Shown: positions 1 to 7,448, counted from the stretch's first letter. The stretch: DNA of 7,866 nucleotides from Planctomycetota bacterium (GCA_013202635.1 JABMRO010000470.1:1-7866); one strand, 5' to 3'. The notes: generated from the letters alone by a model not told the origin. Program-made: numbers and translations.

Positions 1-25
1 CGGATTCACGTAAGGGATTAGTTAC
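1..25 (+). other. In-frame remnant upstream of the CotH/LTD ORF, interrupted by TAA
   Basis: Read in the frame of the downstream ORF, bases 2-25 give G-F-T-stop-G-I-S-Y, with the TAA at 11-13, and then run straight into the GTG at 26. From my memory of planctomycete LTD proteins, an F-T-x-G-I stretch is common at this point of the fold, so the residues on both sides of the stop look like one continuous domain. The other two forward frames also close quickly (TAG at 19-21, TAA at 33-35) and give no LTD-like residues. I infer that the coding frame extends left of the window and that the TAA is a nonsense mutation or sequence error. A purine run (AAGGG, 12-16) lies 9 bases before the GTG and could allow re-initiation. 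Confidence 0.45.
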
Positions 26-3000
26 GTGTTCGTAAACGAAACAAATTTCGGGCCTAAGGTATACCGTGTATTGGCACAAAATCCTGCGGCTCTGGAGGCG
101 GCATACGGCATAAGCGGTGTGCAAGGCCCCTTTGCAGGTCGGCTCAGCAACGATGGCGAACGGGTCGAGCTGTCCAACGTGTCCAACGGCAGCGGGGAGA
201 TTGTCATCTCATTTAGATACGACGACGCAAGGTCCTGGCCAATCTCACCAGACGGAGCAGGGCACTCGCTGATTCTCGCTAAACAGGGGGGGTACCCGGA
301 GGAGGCGTCAACCTGGTCTGCAAGCACTTATATCGGCGGCACGCCGGGCGGGCCGGATGAGGTTCAGGTTGAGCCTGCTGACCCCACGCTGGTGACGCTC
401 GTGGATGTGGGCCATCCCGGACGGTATTTCAAGGGGACTGAGGAACCATCGCCGGAGCAAGGCGGAGTAATCACGACGGCCTGGACCGGCGCCGAGTTCA
501 ACGACGACCCGCAGACGACCGTATGGCTCGATGGGCCGAGCGGATACGGATATAGTAACAATCCCAGCGAGCTGCAATACGTTCGAACCCAACTGGACGA
601 CATGAGTGGAAACTATATCTCCATATATGCGCGCCTGCGATTTACGCTGACGGCAAAGCAAATCAATTCCTTCTCTCAACTATGGGCTGAGGTCCACTAT
701 GACGATGGCTTTGTGCTGTACCTTAACGGCACGCGAGTGGCGGACTCAGGGCAAATCTCCGGTGATCCGCCCCCCTTCGACCAAAGCGGGGGGCCTGCTA
801 CGGAGCCGCCTATTGCCAATGTGAACCTGACCGAGAGGATGAACCTGCTGGTTCCCGGCGTAAATGTCCTTGCGATCCAGACCCACAACGCGGCGATTTC
901 GGGAAGTTCGGACTGTATTGCAAGCCCGATACTCCTGGCGATTGTGGATCAGTCTGCCGGCGGTAAAGATTCCGGCGCACGTGTTGTTATAAACGAGCTG
1001 CTGGCCAACAGCGATTTGCCCCCGGGTACCGACTGGATAGAGCTGTACAACCCGGGCCCGACTGCGGTCGATCTGAGCAACGTATATCTAAGCGATGACC
1101 GGCTCAACCTGCTCCAGTACAAAATCCCTGACGGGATAGTGCTTCAGCCGGGACAGTTTTGGACTGTCGCGGAAGGCACGGGAACCGATGGGTTTGGTTT
1201 TGGGCTGGATTTTTCCGGTGAGACGATTTATGTAACAGCTGCCATGAGTGGTCCGCTGCCGGAACCGGTCCGCATTTTGGATGCGGTGTGCTATGGACCC
1301 TTAGAGCCGGAAGTAACTTTCGGGAGGTTTCCGGATGGTTCCGGCTTCTTTGGATATCTGAGTTCTGCTACTTTTGAAGGGCCAAATGCCGGGCCGTTGA
1401 TTACTGACATCGTGATTAACGAGATTATGTACCACCACGGAACCCGCGACGAGCGCTATGAATATATTGAGTTGTATAACCGGGGTACTAACGCTGTCCA
1501 ACTGGATGGTTGGGCCTTTATTGACGGTATTAGCTACGATTTCGAGAAAGGCACCGAAATGCAGCCGGGCTCATATCTGGTCGTGGCCAAGGACCCAAAC
1601 CTGCTCGAAAACGTGTATGATAATCTGATTGTCGGCTCGAATCTTTTTGGGCCGTATTCGGAAAACCTGAATGATCACAGTGAGTGTGTCCGGTTGTCGT
1701 ATCCGCTCGAAGAAGTGAATCCGGATACCGGCGAGGTATATATGGTCACGGTGGACGAGGTAACCTATTACGACGGCGGTCGATGGCCGAAGTGGGCTGA
1801 CGGCCAGGGGGCAAGTCTTGAGCTGCGCGATCCTTACGGCAATAACAATACGCCGGATGCCTGGGCCGACAGTAACGAGAGCGCCAAGACTGCGTGGGAG
1901 GAATTCACATTCACCATTAACGGTGATGATTCCAGATACACCCATGATCAGGTTAACGTCTTCGGGCTTATGCTGCTCAACCGGGGTGAGGTGCTCCTCG
2001 ATGAGCTGGATATGAGAGTTGAATACGGCCGGGGAAGCCACCTTAAAAACAACGGTTTCGAAAGTCGAACGTCGGAATGGCGGATGCTCGGCAATCACGT
2101 TCGGTCGTTTGTAACTATGGATGATAGTTATTCCGGGTCCTGGTCGTTACATCTGGTTTCAACCGGCCATGGTGACCCGGGGGCCAATCGAATTAACCAG
2201 TCGATTTCCAGTTTAGAAGCGGGCACTGTCACGCTCGGTGGCTGGGCCCGTTGGTTGCGGGGCAGCCGGTTTCTGCTCCTGCGAACGAGCCGGGAACGAG
2301 CGCCCGTTCAGCCGCCGCGACCGGCACATGTATTTGAACTCAATATGCCTTTGAACTTGGGCACGCCCGGTCTGCAAAATACCGCATTTGTGCCAAACCG
2401 CGGGCCCGACATTATGGAGGTGCGACATACGCCCGTCCTGCCCACTGCCGGTGAGCCCATTGTTGTCAGAGCCCGCGTCGCCGACAATGACGGCGTGGAC
2501 TCGGTCATACTCTACTATAGATCCGAAGGGCAGGGAGGATTCACCGGCAGACCCATGCTCGACGACGCATCGGGTGACGACCTTATTGACGGGGACGGCA
2601 TCTTCACAGCTACAATCCCGGGTGCGTCCAGCGGGACTATGCGGGCGTTCTATATCGAGGCCTCAGACGGCTCGGCATCGACACGGTTCCCCACCAAACT
2701 GGAACCCTCGGCGGATGTGCCCGAGAGGACCTGTCTGGTTCGTGTCGGCGATACGCTTGTGAACACCCAGTTTGCCACCTACCGTATCTGGCTCTCTGAT
2801 GAGGTTATCAACACATTTAGGTCTCGTCCCAATCTCTCGAACGAGCTGATGGATTGTACTTTCGTTTATAACGACTCAGAGGTATTTTACAATGTCGGAA
2901 TACGTTTCCGCGGCAGCCCGTTTCTCAGAAGCGGCTCAGGCCGGGATCCCCGCGACCGATATGCCTATCGAATCGACTTCAATCCGGACCAGAGATTCAG

Positions 3001-3922
3001 AGAACGTGAGGAGATTAATCTCGACAATACCGAGGGAAGCAACCGAGGCCCGCTCCAGGAACGTGCTTCATACTGGTTCTATTCGCAAATGGGCTTGGAG
3101 TTCTCGACACAGGAGTATATCCGCGTTATCATCAACGGCAGAAGCCACGCCAATTATGAGGACGTCCAGAAAATCGATGGCGATTATATTCGCCGGTGGT
3201 TTCCGAACGATACCGACGGCTACATCCATAAAGTCGATGACTACTTCGAGTACTCGGCCAACGGTACGGGCTTTGCCAATCTTGATGAAGGATTGAAGTA
3301 TGACTACAGGCACCCGCTGCTTAAGGAGACCTATCGGTGGGGATTTGAAAAACGCTCACATCGCGAGAACGACAACTGGGAACATCTGTTCGATTTTGCA
3401 GTCGCGATGAACACGCCGTCGAGCAACGCCAGGTATGAACAGGCGATTGAGTCGGTCATCCATCCCGAACACTTCGCTAAGGTCCTGGCGATTCGTCATG
3501 CAGTAGGCGACTGGGACAGCTATGGATACAATCGCGGTAAGAATAACTTCTTCTACTATGCACTTCCGGAGGGCAAGTGGTACCTCCTTCCCTGGGACAT
3601 TGACTTTACGCTCGGCTCAGGCAATGGGCCCAGCACGAACCTGTTCTCCGTGAATTCCGGCCAGTTTCCGGAGGTCAATCAGTTTCTAAGATACCCCAAA
3701 TACCGGCAGATGTACGAGCAGGCATTTGCAGAGCTTGTGAACGGCCCATGGCAGACATCGTACGGAACGAACAACGCTCCGACGGCCTTCGATCGGTTTC
3801 TGGATGATGCCGCCGACGCTTTGATTGCTGAGGGTTTCGACGCCAGCCGACGCAACGGAATCAAACAGTTCGTTCGCAACCGCCGTGCCTATATCGTTAC
3901 GCAGGTTTCGGGTGCCAGATAG
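26..3922 (+). CDS. Multidomain lamin-tail / CotH kinase-like protein, 5'-truncated
   Basis: This 1298-residue ORF ends in TAG. Visible modules: the C-terminal half of an LTD (about 1-111; RLSNDGERVEL, GGTPGGPD); a beta-sandwich-like region (about 115-310; HYDDGFVLYLNGTRV 224-238, PGVNVLAIQTHN 277-288); a second LTD (319-457; VVINELLANS, DWIELYNPG); a third LTD (460-615; IVINEIMYH, YIELYNRGT); a jelly-roll, carbohydrate-binding-like segment (622-755; NNGFES, SYSGSWSLHL); an Ig-like domain (793-890); and a CotH domain (about 915-1290) with GIRFRGS 958-964, DWDSYGYNRGKNNFFYY 1162-1178 and LPWDIDFTLG 1188-1197. Bacillus CotH is an atypical protein kinase of the spore coat; the acidic WDID motif fits the metal/catalytic site of that family, but the role in non-sporulating planctomycetes is unknown. 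The GTG start is formal: it falls inside an LTD and leaves no signal peptide, so the true start is probably upstream. The protein stops right after the CotH domain, with no dockerin, PEP-CTERM or other sorting tail. Module boundaries are approximate. Confidence 0.85.
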   Translation: MFVNETNFGPKVYRVLAQNPAALEAAYGISGVQGPFAGRLSNDGERVELSNVSNGSGEIVISFRYDDARSWPISPDGAGHSLILAKQGGYPEEASTWSASTYIGGTPGGPDEVQVEPADPTLVTLVDVGHPGRYFKGTEEPSPEQGGVITTAWTGAEFNDDPQTTVWLDGPSGYGYSNNPSELQYVRTQLDDMSGNYISIYARLRFTLTAKQINSFSQLWAEVHYDDGFVLYLNGTRVADSGQISGDPPPFDQSGGPATEPPIANVNLTERMNLLVPGVNVLAIQTHNAAISGSSDCIASPILLAIVDQSAGGKDSGARVVINELLANSDLPPGTDWIELYNPGPTAVDLSNVYLSDDRLNLLQYKIPDGIVLQPGQFWTVAEGTGTDGFGFGLDFSGETIYVTAAMSGPLPEPVRILDAVCYGPLEPEVTFGRFPDGSGFFGYLSSATFEGPNAGPLITDIVINEIMYHHGTRDERYEYIELYNRGTNAVQLDGWAFIDGISYDFEKGTEMQPGSYLVVAKDPNLLENVYDNLIVGSNLFGPYSENLNDHSECVRLSYPLEEVNPDTGEVYMVTVDEVTYYDGGRWPKWADGQGASLELRDPYGNNNTPDAWADSNESAKTAWEEFTFTINGDDSRYTHDQVNVFGLMLLNRGEVLLDELDMRVEYGRGSHLKNNGFESRTSEWRMLGNHVRSFVTMDDSYSGSWSLHLVSTGHGDPGANRINQSISSLEAGTVTLGGWARWLRGSRFLLLRTSRERAPVQPPRPAHVFELNMPLNLGTPGLQNTAFVPNRGPDIMEVRHTPVLPTAGEPIVVRARVADNDGVDSVILYYRSEGQGGFTGRPMLDDASGDDLIDGDGIFTATIPGASSGTMRAFYIEASDGSASTRFPTKLEPSADVPERTCLVRVGDTLVNTQFATYRIWLSDEVINTFRSRPNLSNELMDCTFVYNDSEVFYNVGIRFRGSPFLRSGSGRDPRDRYAYRIDFNPDQRFREREEINLDNTEGSNRGPLQERASYWFYSQMGLEFSTQEYIRVIINGRSHANYEDVQKIDGDYIRRWFPNDTDGYIHKVDDYFEYSANGTGFANLDEGLKYDYRHPLLKETYRWGFEKRSHRENDNWEHLFDFAVAMNTPSSNARYEQAIESVIHPEHFAKVLAIRHAVGDWDSYGYNRGKNNFFYYALPEGKWYLLPWDIDFTLGSGNGPSTNLFSVNSGQFPEVNQFLRYPKYRQMYEQAFAELVNGPWQTSYGTNNAPTAFDRFLDDAADALIAEGFDASRRNGIKQFVRNRRAYIVTQVSGAR

Positions 3923-3959
3923 ACCTTTAGAATAATAATCAAGACCGTCCTGCTTGTCG

Positions 3960-3991
3960 AAATACTTCGTCTGCTTTTCCCTAAAGTATTT
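3960..3991. repeat. Inverted repeat between the CotH and MFS genes
   Basis: AAATACTT (3960-3967) and AAGTATTT (3984-3991) are perfect 8-base complements separated by 16 bases. The repeat lies 37 bases after the CotH stop and ends 15 bases before the -35 box of the MFS promoter. There is no T-run after the second arm and the stem is AT-rich, so a strong intrinsic terminator is unlikely. An operator-like site upstream of the promoter is possible. Apart from this repeat and the promoter I see nothing in the 153-bp gap. Confidence 0.4.
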
Positions 3992-4006
3992 ATCAACCCG
4001 CGTATG

Positions 4007-4035
4007 TTGTCGATTGCCGGCAGATGGATTATAAT
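4007..4035 (+). promoter_or_regulatory. Sigma-70-like promoter of the MFS gene
   Basis: TTGTCG (4007-4012, 4/6 match to TTGACA), a 17-base spacer, then a perfect TATAAT (4030-4035). Predicted transcription would begin near 4042, giving a leader of about 34 bases to the ATG at 4076. It overlies the first codons of the longer reading frame that begins at 4004, which argues against that earlier start. No clear Shine-Dalgarno sequence precedes 4076. Confidence 0.5.
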
Positions 4036-4075
4036 CATTGCCAACTGTAAAACAGTCTTAGTTAAATTGCACAAG

Positions 4076-5362
4076 ATGAAGCCCATTGATAATAACAGAT
4101 TTTGCTTAAAAGGATATTCGAAACGTGTTCGTGAGGCCCTTGTGAACGTTTGGCCTTTGTACGGGTCAGCGTTTGCGATGGCGACAAGTCTAAGCGTGTT
4201 GTGGACGGCCATGCCGTTTATCATACGCAACATCGGCGGAACCGAAGAGCACGTCGGATACATCTGGGCCTTCAACATGTTAGGTTATATGTTGTGCCTG
4301 TTATTGGCCGCAGTGATGTTGGGCCATCTTGCGCCCCGACATGCGACCCGCGCAGCCGCCGCGGCCATGTTTCTGGCAACTCTCGTGATGGTCGTTGTGG
4401 CCTATCATGCAATAGCCCACGACCAGTTCGGCAGGCCCGCGCTTATCTGGACGATGATTGCCGCAGGCACACTCTCCGGTGCTGCAATGTCACTGTTCTG
4501 GCCTTTTCTTATGAGCTGGGTCTCAGCCGACTACGAGGGTCCTGTCCTGAACCGCCGCCTCGGCACCTACAACGGCATGTGGTCATCTGCCGCGATCATG
4601 GGCCCCCTGATAGGCGGTGTGCTCGTGGATATGAGCACCCTTGGGCCGGTCGTGGTGGGTGTTGCGTTTCTTGCTGTTTGCTTTGTGCTGCTCTGTCTTG
4701 CTCATGACGGTTCTGCCGGAACCGCCGCTTCTGTTCAGCCGTTGGATGCACCGGAAATCTCTTTCGACCAGGGGCTGCTGTTACGCTTCAAGTGGATGGC
4801 ACGCATTGCCCTGTTCTGCTCCTGGGCCTGTCTGGGGGTTACGCGCTCTCAATTTGCACTGCTGTTTACCGGTTTGGGATTCTCAGAAACTCAGTTCGGG
4901 CTGATTATCGCAATATTTGGAATCTGCAACTTTCTGGTCTTGACCGCCGCAGGCCGGCTCGCCTTCTGGCATTTCAAACCGGTGCTGCTTTTGAGCGTTC
5001 AGATAATTCTTGCCATGTCTCTATTTCTGATTATCTTCGGCCGTACGCTCTGGGCATTTGTCCCGGCATTTGTGATTATGGGCTACGGCTTTGGCTTTGC
5101 TTACAGCTCTCACCTCTATTACGGTGCCTGCGGCAGCAAAAAACGCTCCGCCCAGATGGCAATACACGAAGTTACCATTTCGCTCGGCGTTATTGTCGGC
5201 GCCGGGGCGGGGGGGTATCTGTCCGGGAATTTCGGAATCTACCGGCCCTATTGGTTCTGCGTCATTGTTCTTGCTCTTGGTCTGATTGCTCAGGTGGTCA
5301 TATGGGTCGTCCTCCCTAAGGAGTCCTTCGGTCTAAAATCCGACAACAGTCAGTCTGCATAG
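4076..5362 (+). CDS. MFS transporter, 12 predicted membrane helices
   Basis: The 428-residue protein has about twelve hydrophobic segments in the 6+6 arrangement of the major facilitator superfamily: roughly 25-50, 61-82, 92-114, 122-147, 165-186, 189-210, then a polar loop (212-240), and 243-265, 270-294, 300-322, 324-345, 362-382, 390-414. The stretch RRLGTYNGMW followed by GPLIGG at helix 5 resembles the conserved R-x-G-x-x-N...GP-x-x-GG pattern of many MFS proteins. The loop 2-3 motif (GHLAPRHATR) is a degenerate form of MFS motif A. It sits in the inner membrane and moves a small solute using an ion gradient; neither substrate nor direction can be read from the sequence. I chose the ATG at 4076 because the promoter overlaps the ATG at 4004 and the extra 24 residues do not look like conserved MFS sequence; a GTG at 4142 is a less likely alternative. 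It is preceded by its own promoter, so it is probably not in an operon with the CotH gene, and it converges on the GH16 gene. Confidence 0.88.
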   Translation: MKPIDNNRFCLKGYSKRVREALVNVWPLYGSAFAMATSLSVLWTAMPFIIRNIGGTEEHVGYIWAFNMLGYMLCLLLAAVMLGHLAPRHATRAAAAAMFLATLVMVVVAYHAIAHDQFGRPALIWTMIAAGTLSGAAMSLFWPFLMSWVSADYEGPVLNRRLGTYNGMWSSAAIMGPLIGGVLVDMSTLGPVVVGVAFLAVCFVLLCLAHDGSAGTAASVQPLDAPEISFDQGLLLRFKWMARIALFCSWACLGVTRSQFALLFTGLGFSETQFGLIIAIFGICNFLVLTAAGRLAFWHFKPVLLLSVQIILAMSLFLIIFGRTLWAFVPAFVIMGYGFGFAYSSHLYYGACGSKKRSAQMAIHEVTISLGVIVGAGAGGYLSGNFGIYRPYWFCVIVLALGLIAQVVIWVVLPKESFGLKSDNSQSA

Positions 5363-5441
5363 TTCCGTCAGATCCACCCTGTCGCTCGGGGGATACAGCT
5401 TAAGTAACCGACACCGTTCTTGTCACGGGGGCGGTTGGCGA

Positions 5442-5455
5442 AACGCCTCTGCGTT
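5442..5455. terminator. Weak hairpin between convergent genes
   Basis: AACGC-CTCT-GCGTT forms a 5-bp stem with a 4-base loop in the 106-bp gap between the MFS stop and the GH16 stop. An overlapping alternative is GGCG-AAA-CGCC (5437-5447). Neither is followed by a proper T-run on either strand, so this is at most a weak terminator. I see nothing else in the gap. Confidence 0.15.
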
Positions 5456-5468
5456 GTGTATCTTAGAT

Positions 5469-7115
5469 TCACTTCCTCTTGAAGACTCTCACGTAGTCGA
5501 TGTGGTACTTTTGCGGGAAGATAGTATCGTCGATTCCCTTTTGTCCGCCCCAGGAGCCTCCGATAGCCGCGTTTAATATCAGGTAGTGTGGTTTATTATA
5601 AGGCCAAACGTCATTGCCTGTTCCTTCATTTTTGAAAGTGAAATACTTTTCGTCATCCAGGAAAAAGTCGATCCGATCCTCGTGCCACTCAATCGCATAT
5701 ACATAGTACCGCTGGTAAGGCTTTTCGGCCTTTATCTTCGAGCCTTTGTTCGTTCTCTTCACATGGTTATACGCCCGGGTGTGTATGTTGGCGCAGATTG
5801 TATCCGGGTCGAATCCGACGTTCTCCATAATATCTATCTCACCACAGGCGGGCCAGCCGACTTTATCGCGATTGGTCCCCAGCATCCAGATTGCCGGCCA
5901 CATCCCTTTACCTGTCGGAAGCTTCGCACGCACCTCAATTCGGCCGTACAACCATTCAGCCTTGTGCCATGTGTGCAGACTCGCCGACGTATATTCACCC
6001 TTTTTATATTTTTCCTTCCGCGATTCGATAATCAGCGTGCCGTTTTCAACGCGGGCGTTTTCAGGGCGAGCCTTTGCATAGTATTGTTTTTCACGGTTGC
6101 GAATAAAACCCACTTCATAACCCCACTTATTTGAGTCGGCCGGTCCTTCATAATTGAATTCATCCGCCCAGACCAGCTCCCACTTGTCGTCAAAGCTCGC
6201 TTGAGGCCTGCTCATCTGTTCGAGGGGGCAGTCCATCTGTGACCTTAGCGGGGTATGGTTTTCGGTCTCTCCGCCGTTCTGCAAGAAGAACCGGCCATCC
6301 CTGATACCTGCGTCGATATTCATGGTTGGTGTTCTGTCGGCGGTGAATCTTGCTTTGGTAAGCGGCATCCATTTGCCGTCTTTGGTCTTGACCCAGCCGT
6401 TACCGTAACGTGCCCGGCGGACATTTTGTGCACTTTTGCCGTTGCGTAAGAAATCTTCAACAAATGAATAATACCCGCTAAGGTAGTCCCCGCCGGTAAT
6501 CGTTTGAAATGTTGCCAGATGCTTCCACTTTTTTTCTTCGTTGAGATAGAAATAGGCGGCGTATGTTGTCTTGTCGCCTTCGACGGAGGTCTTGACCATA
6601 CACCTGTACGTCTCACCGACGTTCCACTGATAGTCGAACATACTCTTGCCGCCGGTGCCTTCATTGCCGAACCTACTGACGCGCACGTCCTGGCCCCCAT
6701 ATAATACCTTTACCCGGCGGTCCTCGGGCACGGTATTTTGGTTGTTCTGATTGCCCGGGTCCCAGACCGAAAAAATCACTACTTTATTGCCTTTCCACAA
6801 TTCCTGTATGCCGAAATAACCGTGCCTGAAACCGCATACACAGAAGTAGCTGCCCGGATAACTCTTCTCTACGGTTACTTCATTGTAGTAAACGACGCCC
6901 TGTTCGGCGGGATACCACAAATGCACGCTCCTGGCCGCACGCGGGCTGCGTTTTTCCTCTGCAACTGCGCAGGCTGAAGCACATAAACAAACCAGGACCG
7001 TCAAAAGAATCCCGGCTGATGTTATTCCGACTGGAATACTTCCAGGCCGTCTCTGGCGATGCACAGTAATTGAATCTGAGGAAACATCATTATGCGATGC
7101 TCTGTTACCTTTCAT
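5469..7115 (-). CDS. Secreted DUF3472-GH16 (laminarinase-type) beta-glucanase
   Basis: This 548-residue enzyme probably cuts beta-1,3-glucan such as laminarin by the retaining GH16 mechanism. The catalytic motif GEIDIMENVG (425-434) has the E-x-D-x-x-E arrangement with the extra residue seen in laminarinase-type GH16: E426 nucleophile, D428 assisting, E431 acid/base. Supporting family stretches are WELVWADEF (312-320), YGRIEVRAKLPTGKGMWP (390-407), HYLILNAAIGGSWGG (510-524) and HIDYVRVFK (538-546). Residues 62-280 match my recollection of DUF3472 (GYFGIQE 99-105, VIFSVWD 113-119, closing with RFFLQNGG 275-282), a domain of unknown function often found in carbohydrate-active proteins. The N-terminus has a long basic region, a hydrophobic core (about 29-50) and an AVA|EE signal-peptidase I site after residue 52; A-S-A-C (46-49) is a poor lipobox. 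The ATG is favoured because AAGGA lies 8 bases upstream. A GTG at codon 18 would give a shorter signal peptide but has no such site. Lichenan or another mixed-linkage glucan is an alternative substrate. Confidence 0.92.
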   Translation of the reverse strand: MKGNRASHNDVSSDSITVHRQRRPGSIPVGITSAGILLTVLVCLCASACAVAEEKRSPRAARSVHLWYPAEQGVVYYNEVTVEKSYPGSYFCVCGFRHGYFGIQELWKGNKVVIFSVWDPGNQNNQNTVPEDRRVKVLYGGQDVRVSRFGNEGTGGKSMFDYQWNVGETYRCMVKTSVEGDKTTYAAYFYLNEEKKWKHLATFQTITGGDYLSGYYSFVEDFLRNGKSAQNVRRARYGNGWVKTKDGKWMPLTKARFTADRTPTMNIDAGIRDGRFFLQNGGETENHTPLRSQMDCPLEQMSRPQASFDDKWELVWADEFNYEGPADSNKWGYEVGFIRNREKQYYAKARPENARVENGTLIIESRKEKYKKGEYTSASLHTWHKAEWLYGRIEVRAKLPTGKGMWPAIWMLGTNRDKVGWPACGEIDIMENVGFDPDTICANIHTRAYNHVKRTNKGSKIKAEKPYQRYYVYAIEWHEDRIDFFLDDEKYFTFKNEGTGNDVWPYNKPHYLILNAAIGGSWGGQKGIDDTIFPQKYHIDYVRVFKRK

Positions 7116-7123
7116 CTTGTCTT

Positions 7124-7128
7124 TCCTT
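7124..7128 (-). promoter_or_regulatory. Ribosome binding site of the GH16 gene
   Basis: On the minus strand AAGGA lies 8 bases before the ATG at 7115. It decides between that start and the GTG 17 codons further in, which lacks a purine-rich site. Confidence 0.65.
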
Positions 7129-7241
7129 TCGTTGAAACATTTTCCTGTCCGGCAAGCTAAGGTGAGATAAGCTCAAAGCCCATGCCGATGGTTCTTTTAT
7201 TAACTTTATCTAAGAATTCACATTTATGCCTGCTTACCTTT

Positions 7242-7261
7242 CCCGATACGTTGGGATCGGG
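7242..7261. repeat. Inverted repeat CCCGAT-N8-ATCGGG
   Basis: Perfect 6-base arms (7242-7247 and 7256-7261) around an 8-base centre. It overlaps the -35 box of the rightward promoter at 7251-7279 and would lie at the 5' end of a GH16 leader transcript made from the leftward promoter. It could be an operator or a small RNA hairpin; no T-run follows in either direction. Confidence 0.35.
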
Positions 7262-7279
7262 TCTCATCTCTGATATAAT
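7251..7279 (+). promoter_or_regulatory. Possible rightward promoter, upstream of the LamG-type gene
   Basis: TTGGGA (7251-7256, 4/6), 17-base spacer, perfect TATAAT (7274-7279). Transcription would start near 7286 and run towards the LamG-type gene, giving a leader of about 310 bases. Its -10 box lies inside the palindrome at 7270-7284 and overlaps the leftward promoter. Confidence 0.35.
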
Positions 7280-7284
7280 ATCAG
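7270..7284. repeat. Palindrome CTGATAT-A-ATATCAG holding both -10 boxes
   Basis: A perfect 15-base palindrome with 7-base arms around a single A. Because of its symmetry it contains TATAAT on the plus strand (7274-7279) and TATTAT on the minus strand (7275-7280). It could be a symmetric -10 element shared by two promoters, a regulator binding site, or both. Confidence 0.5.
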
Positions 7285-7303
7285 GATTGCCTTGATAATT
7301 CAA
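7275..7303 (-). promoter_or_regulatory. Possible promoter of the GH16 gene
   Basis: On the minus strand TTGAAT (7298-7303, 4/6), a 17-base spacer and TATTAT (7275-7280, 5/6). Transcription would start near 7268 and give a GH16 leader of about 150 bases. I found no better leftward promoter between here and the start codon. Confidence 0.4.
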
Positions 7304-7304
7304 G
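7291..7304. repeat. Inverted repeat CTTGA-TAAT-TCAAG
   Basis: Perfect 5-base arms around four bases, overlapping the -35 box of the leftward (GH16) promoter. The same CTTGA/TCAAG half-sites recur, in the opposite arrangement, in the larger inverted repeat at 7449-7466. Confidence 0.3.
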
Positions 7305-7448
7305 CTTTCCAGCGGTCTGGCGAAGAGTCTTCAGTAGAACGTAATGACACTATCAAAACAAGCTCTTCATAGGTGGTCTCTGAGGTGCTTTACATTGAAA
7401 GCTGAGGGGGCGGCATGTGAGACTCTACAAATAGACTTAACTGCCTTT

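Noticed and set aside
11..13. TAA recoded as an amino acid (altered genetic code)
   Set aside because: The three complete genes happen to end in TAG, TAG and TGA, but one in-frame TAA is better explained by mutation or sequence error; no TAA reassignment is known to me in such bacteria.
1571..2098. A 175-residue minus-strand ORF inside the CotH gene
   Set aside because: Antisense shadow of a strongly supported LTD coding region with no own start signal.
3925..3986. CTTTAG...CTAAAG pair after the CotH stop as a terminator
   Set aside because: Arms of 6 bases separated by 50 bases with no T-run; likely chance.
4150..4707. A 185-residue plus-strand ORF in another frame of the MFS gene
   Set aside because: Arg/Cys/His-rich composition typical of an out-of-frame reading of a GC-rich membrane protein gene.
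5586..6134. A 182-residue plus-strand ORF antisense to the GH16 gene
   Set aside because: It lies opposite the conserved GH16 catalytic region and shows no independent evidence.
7093..7115. Twin-arginine export signal in the GH16 N-terminus
   Set aside because: The R-R pair (residues 22-23) is followed by P-G-S, not the consensus after twin arginines, so the Sec route is more likely.
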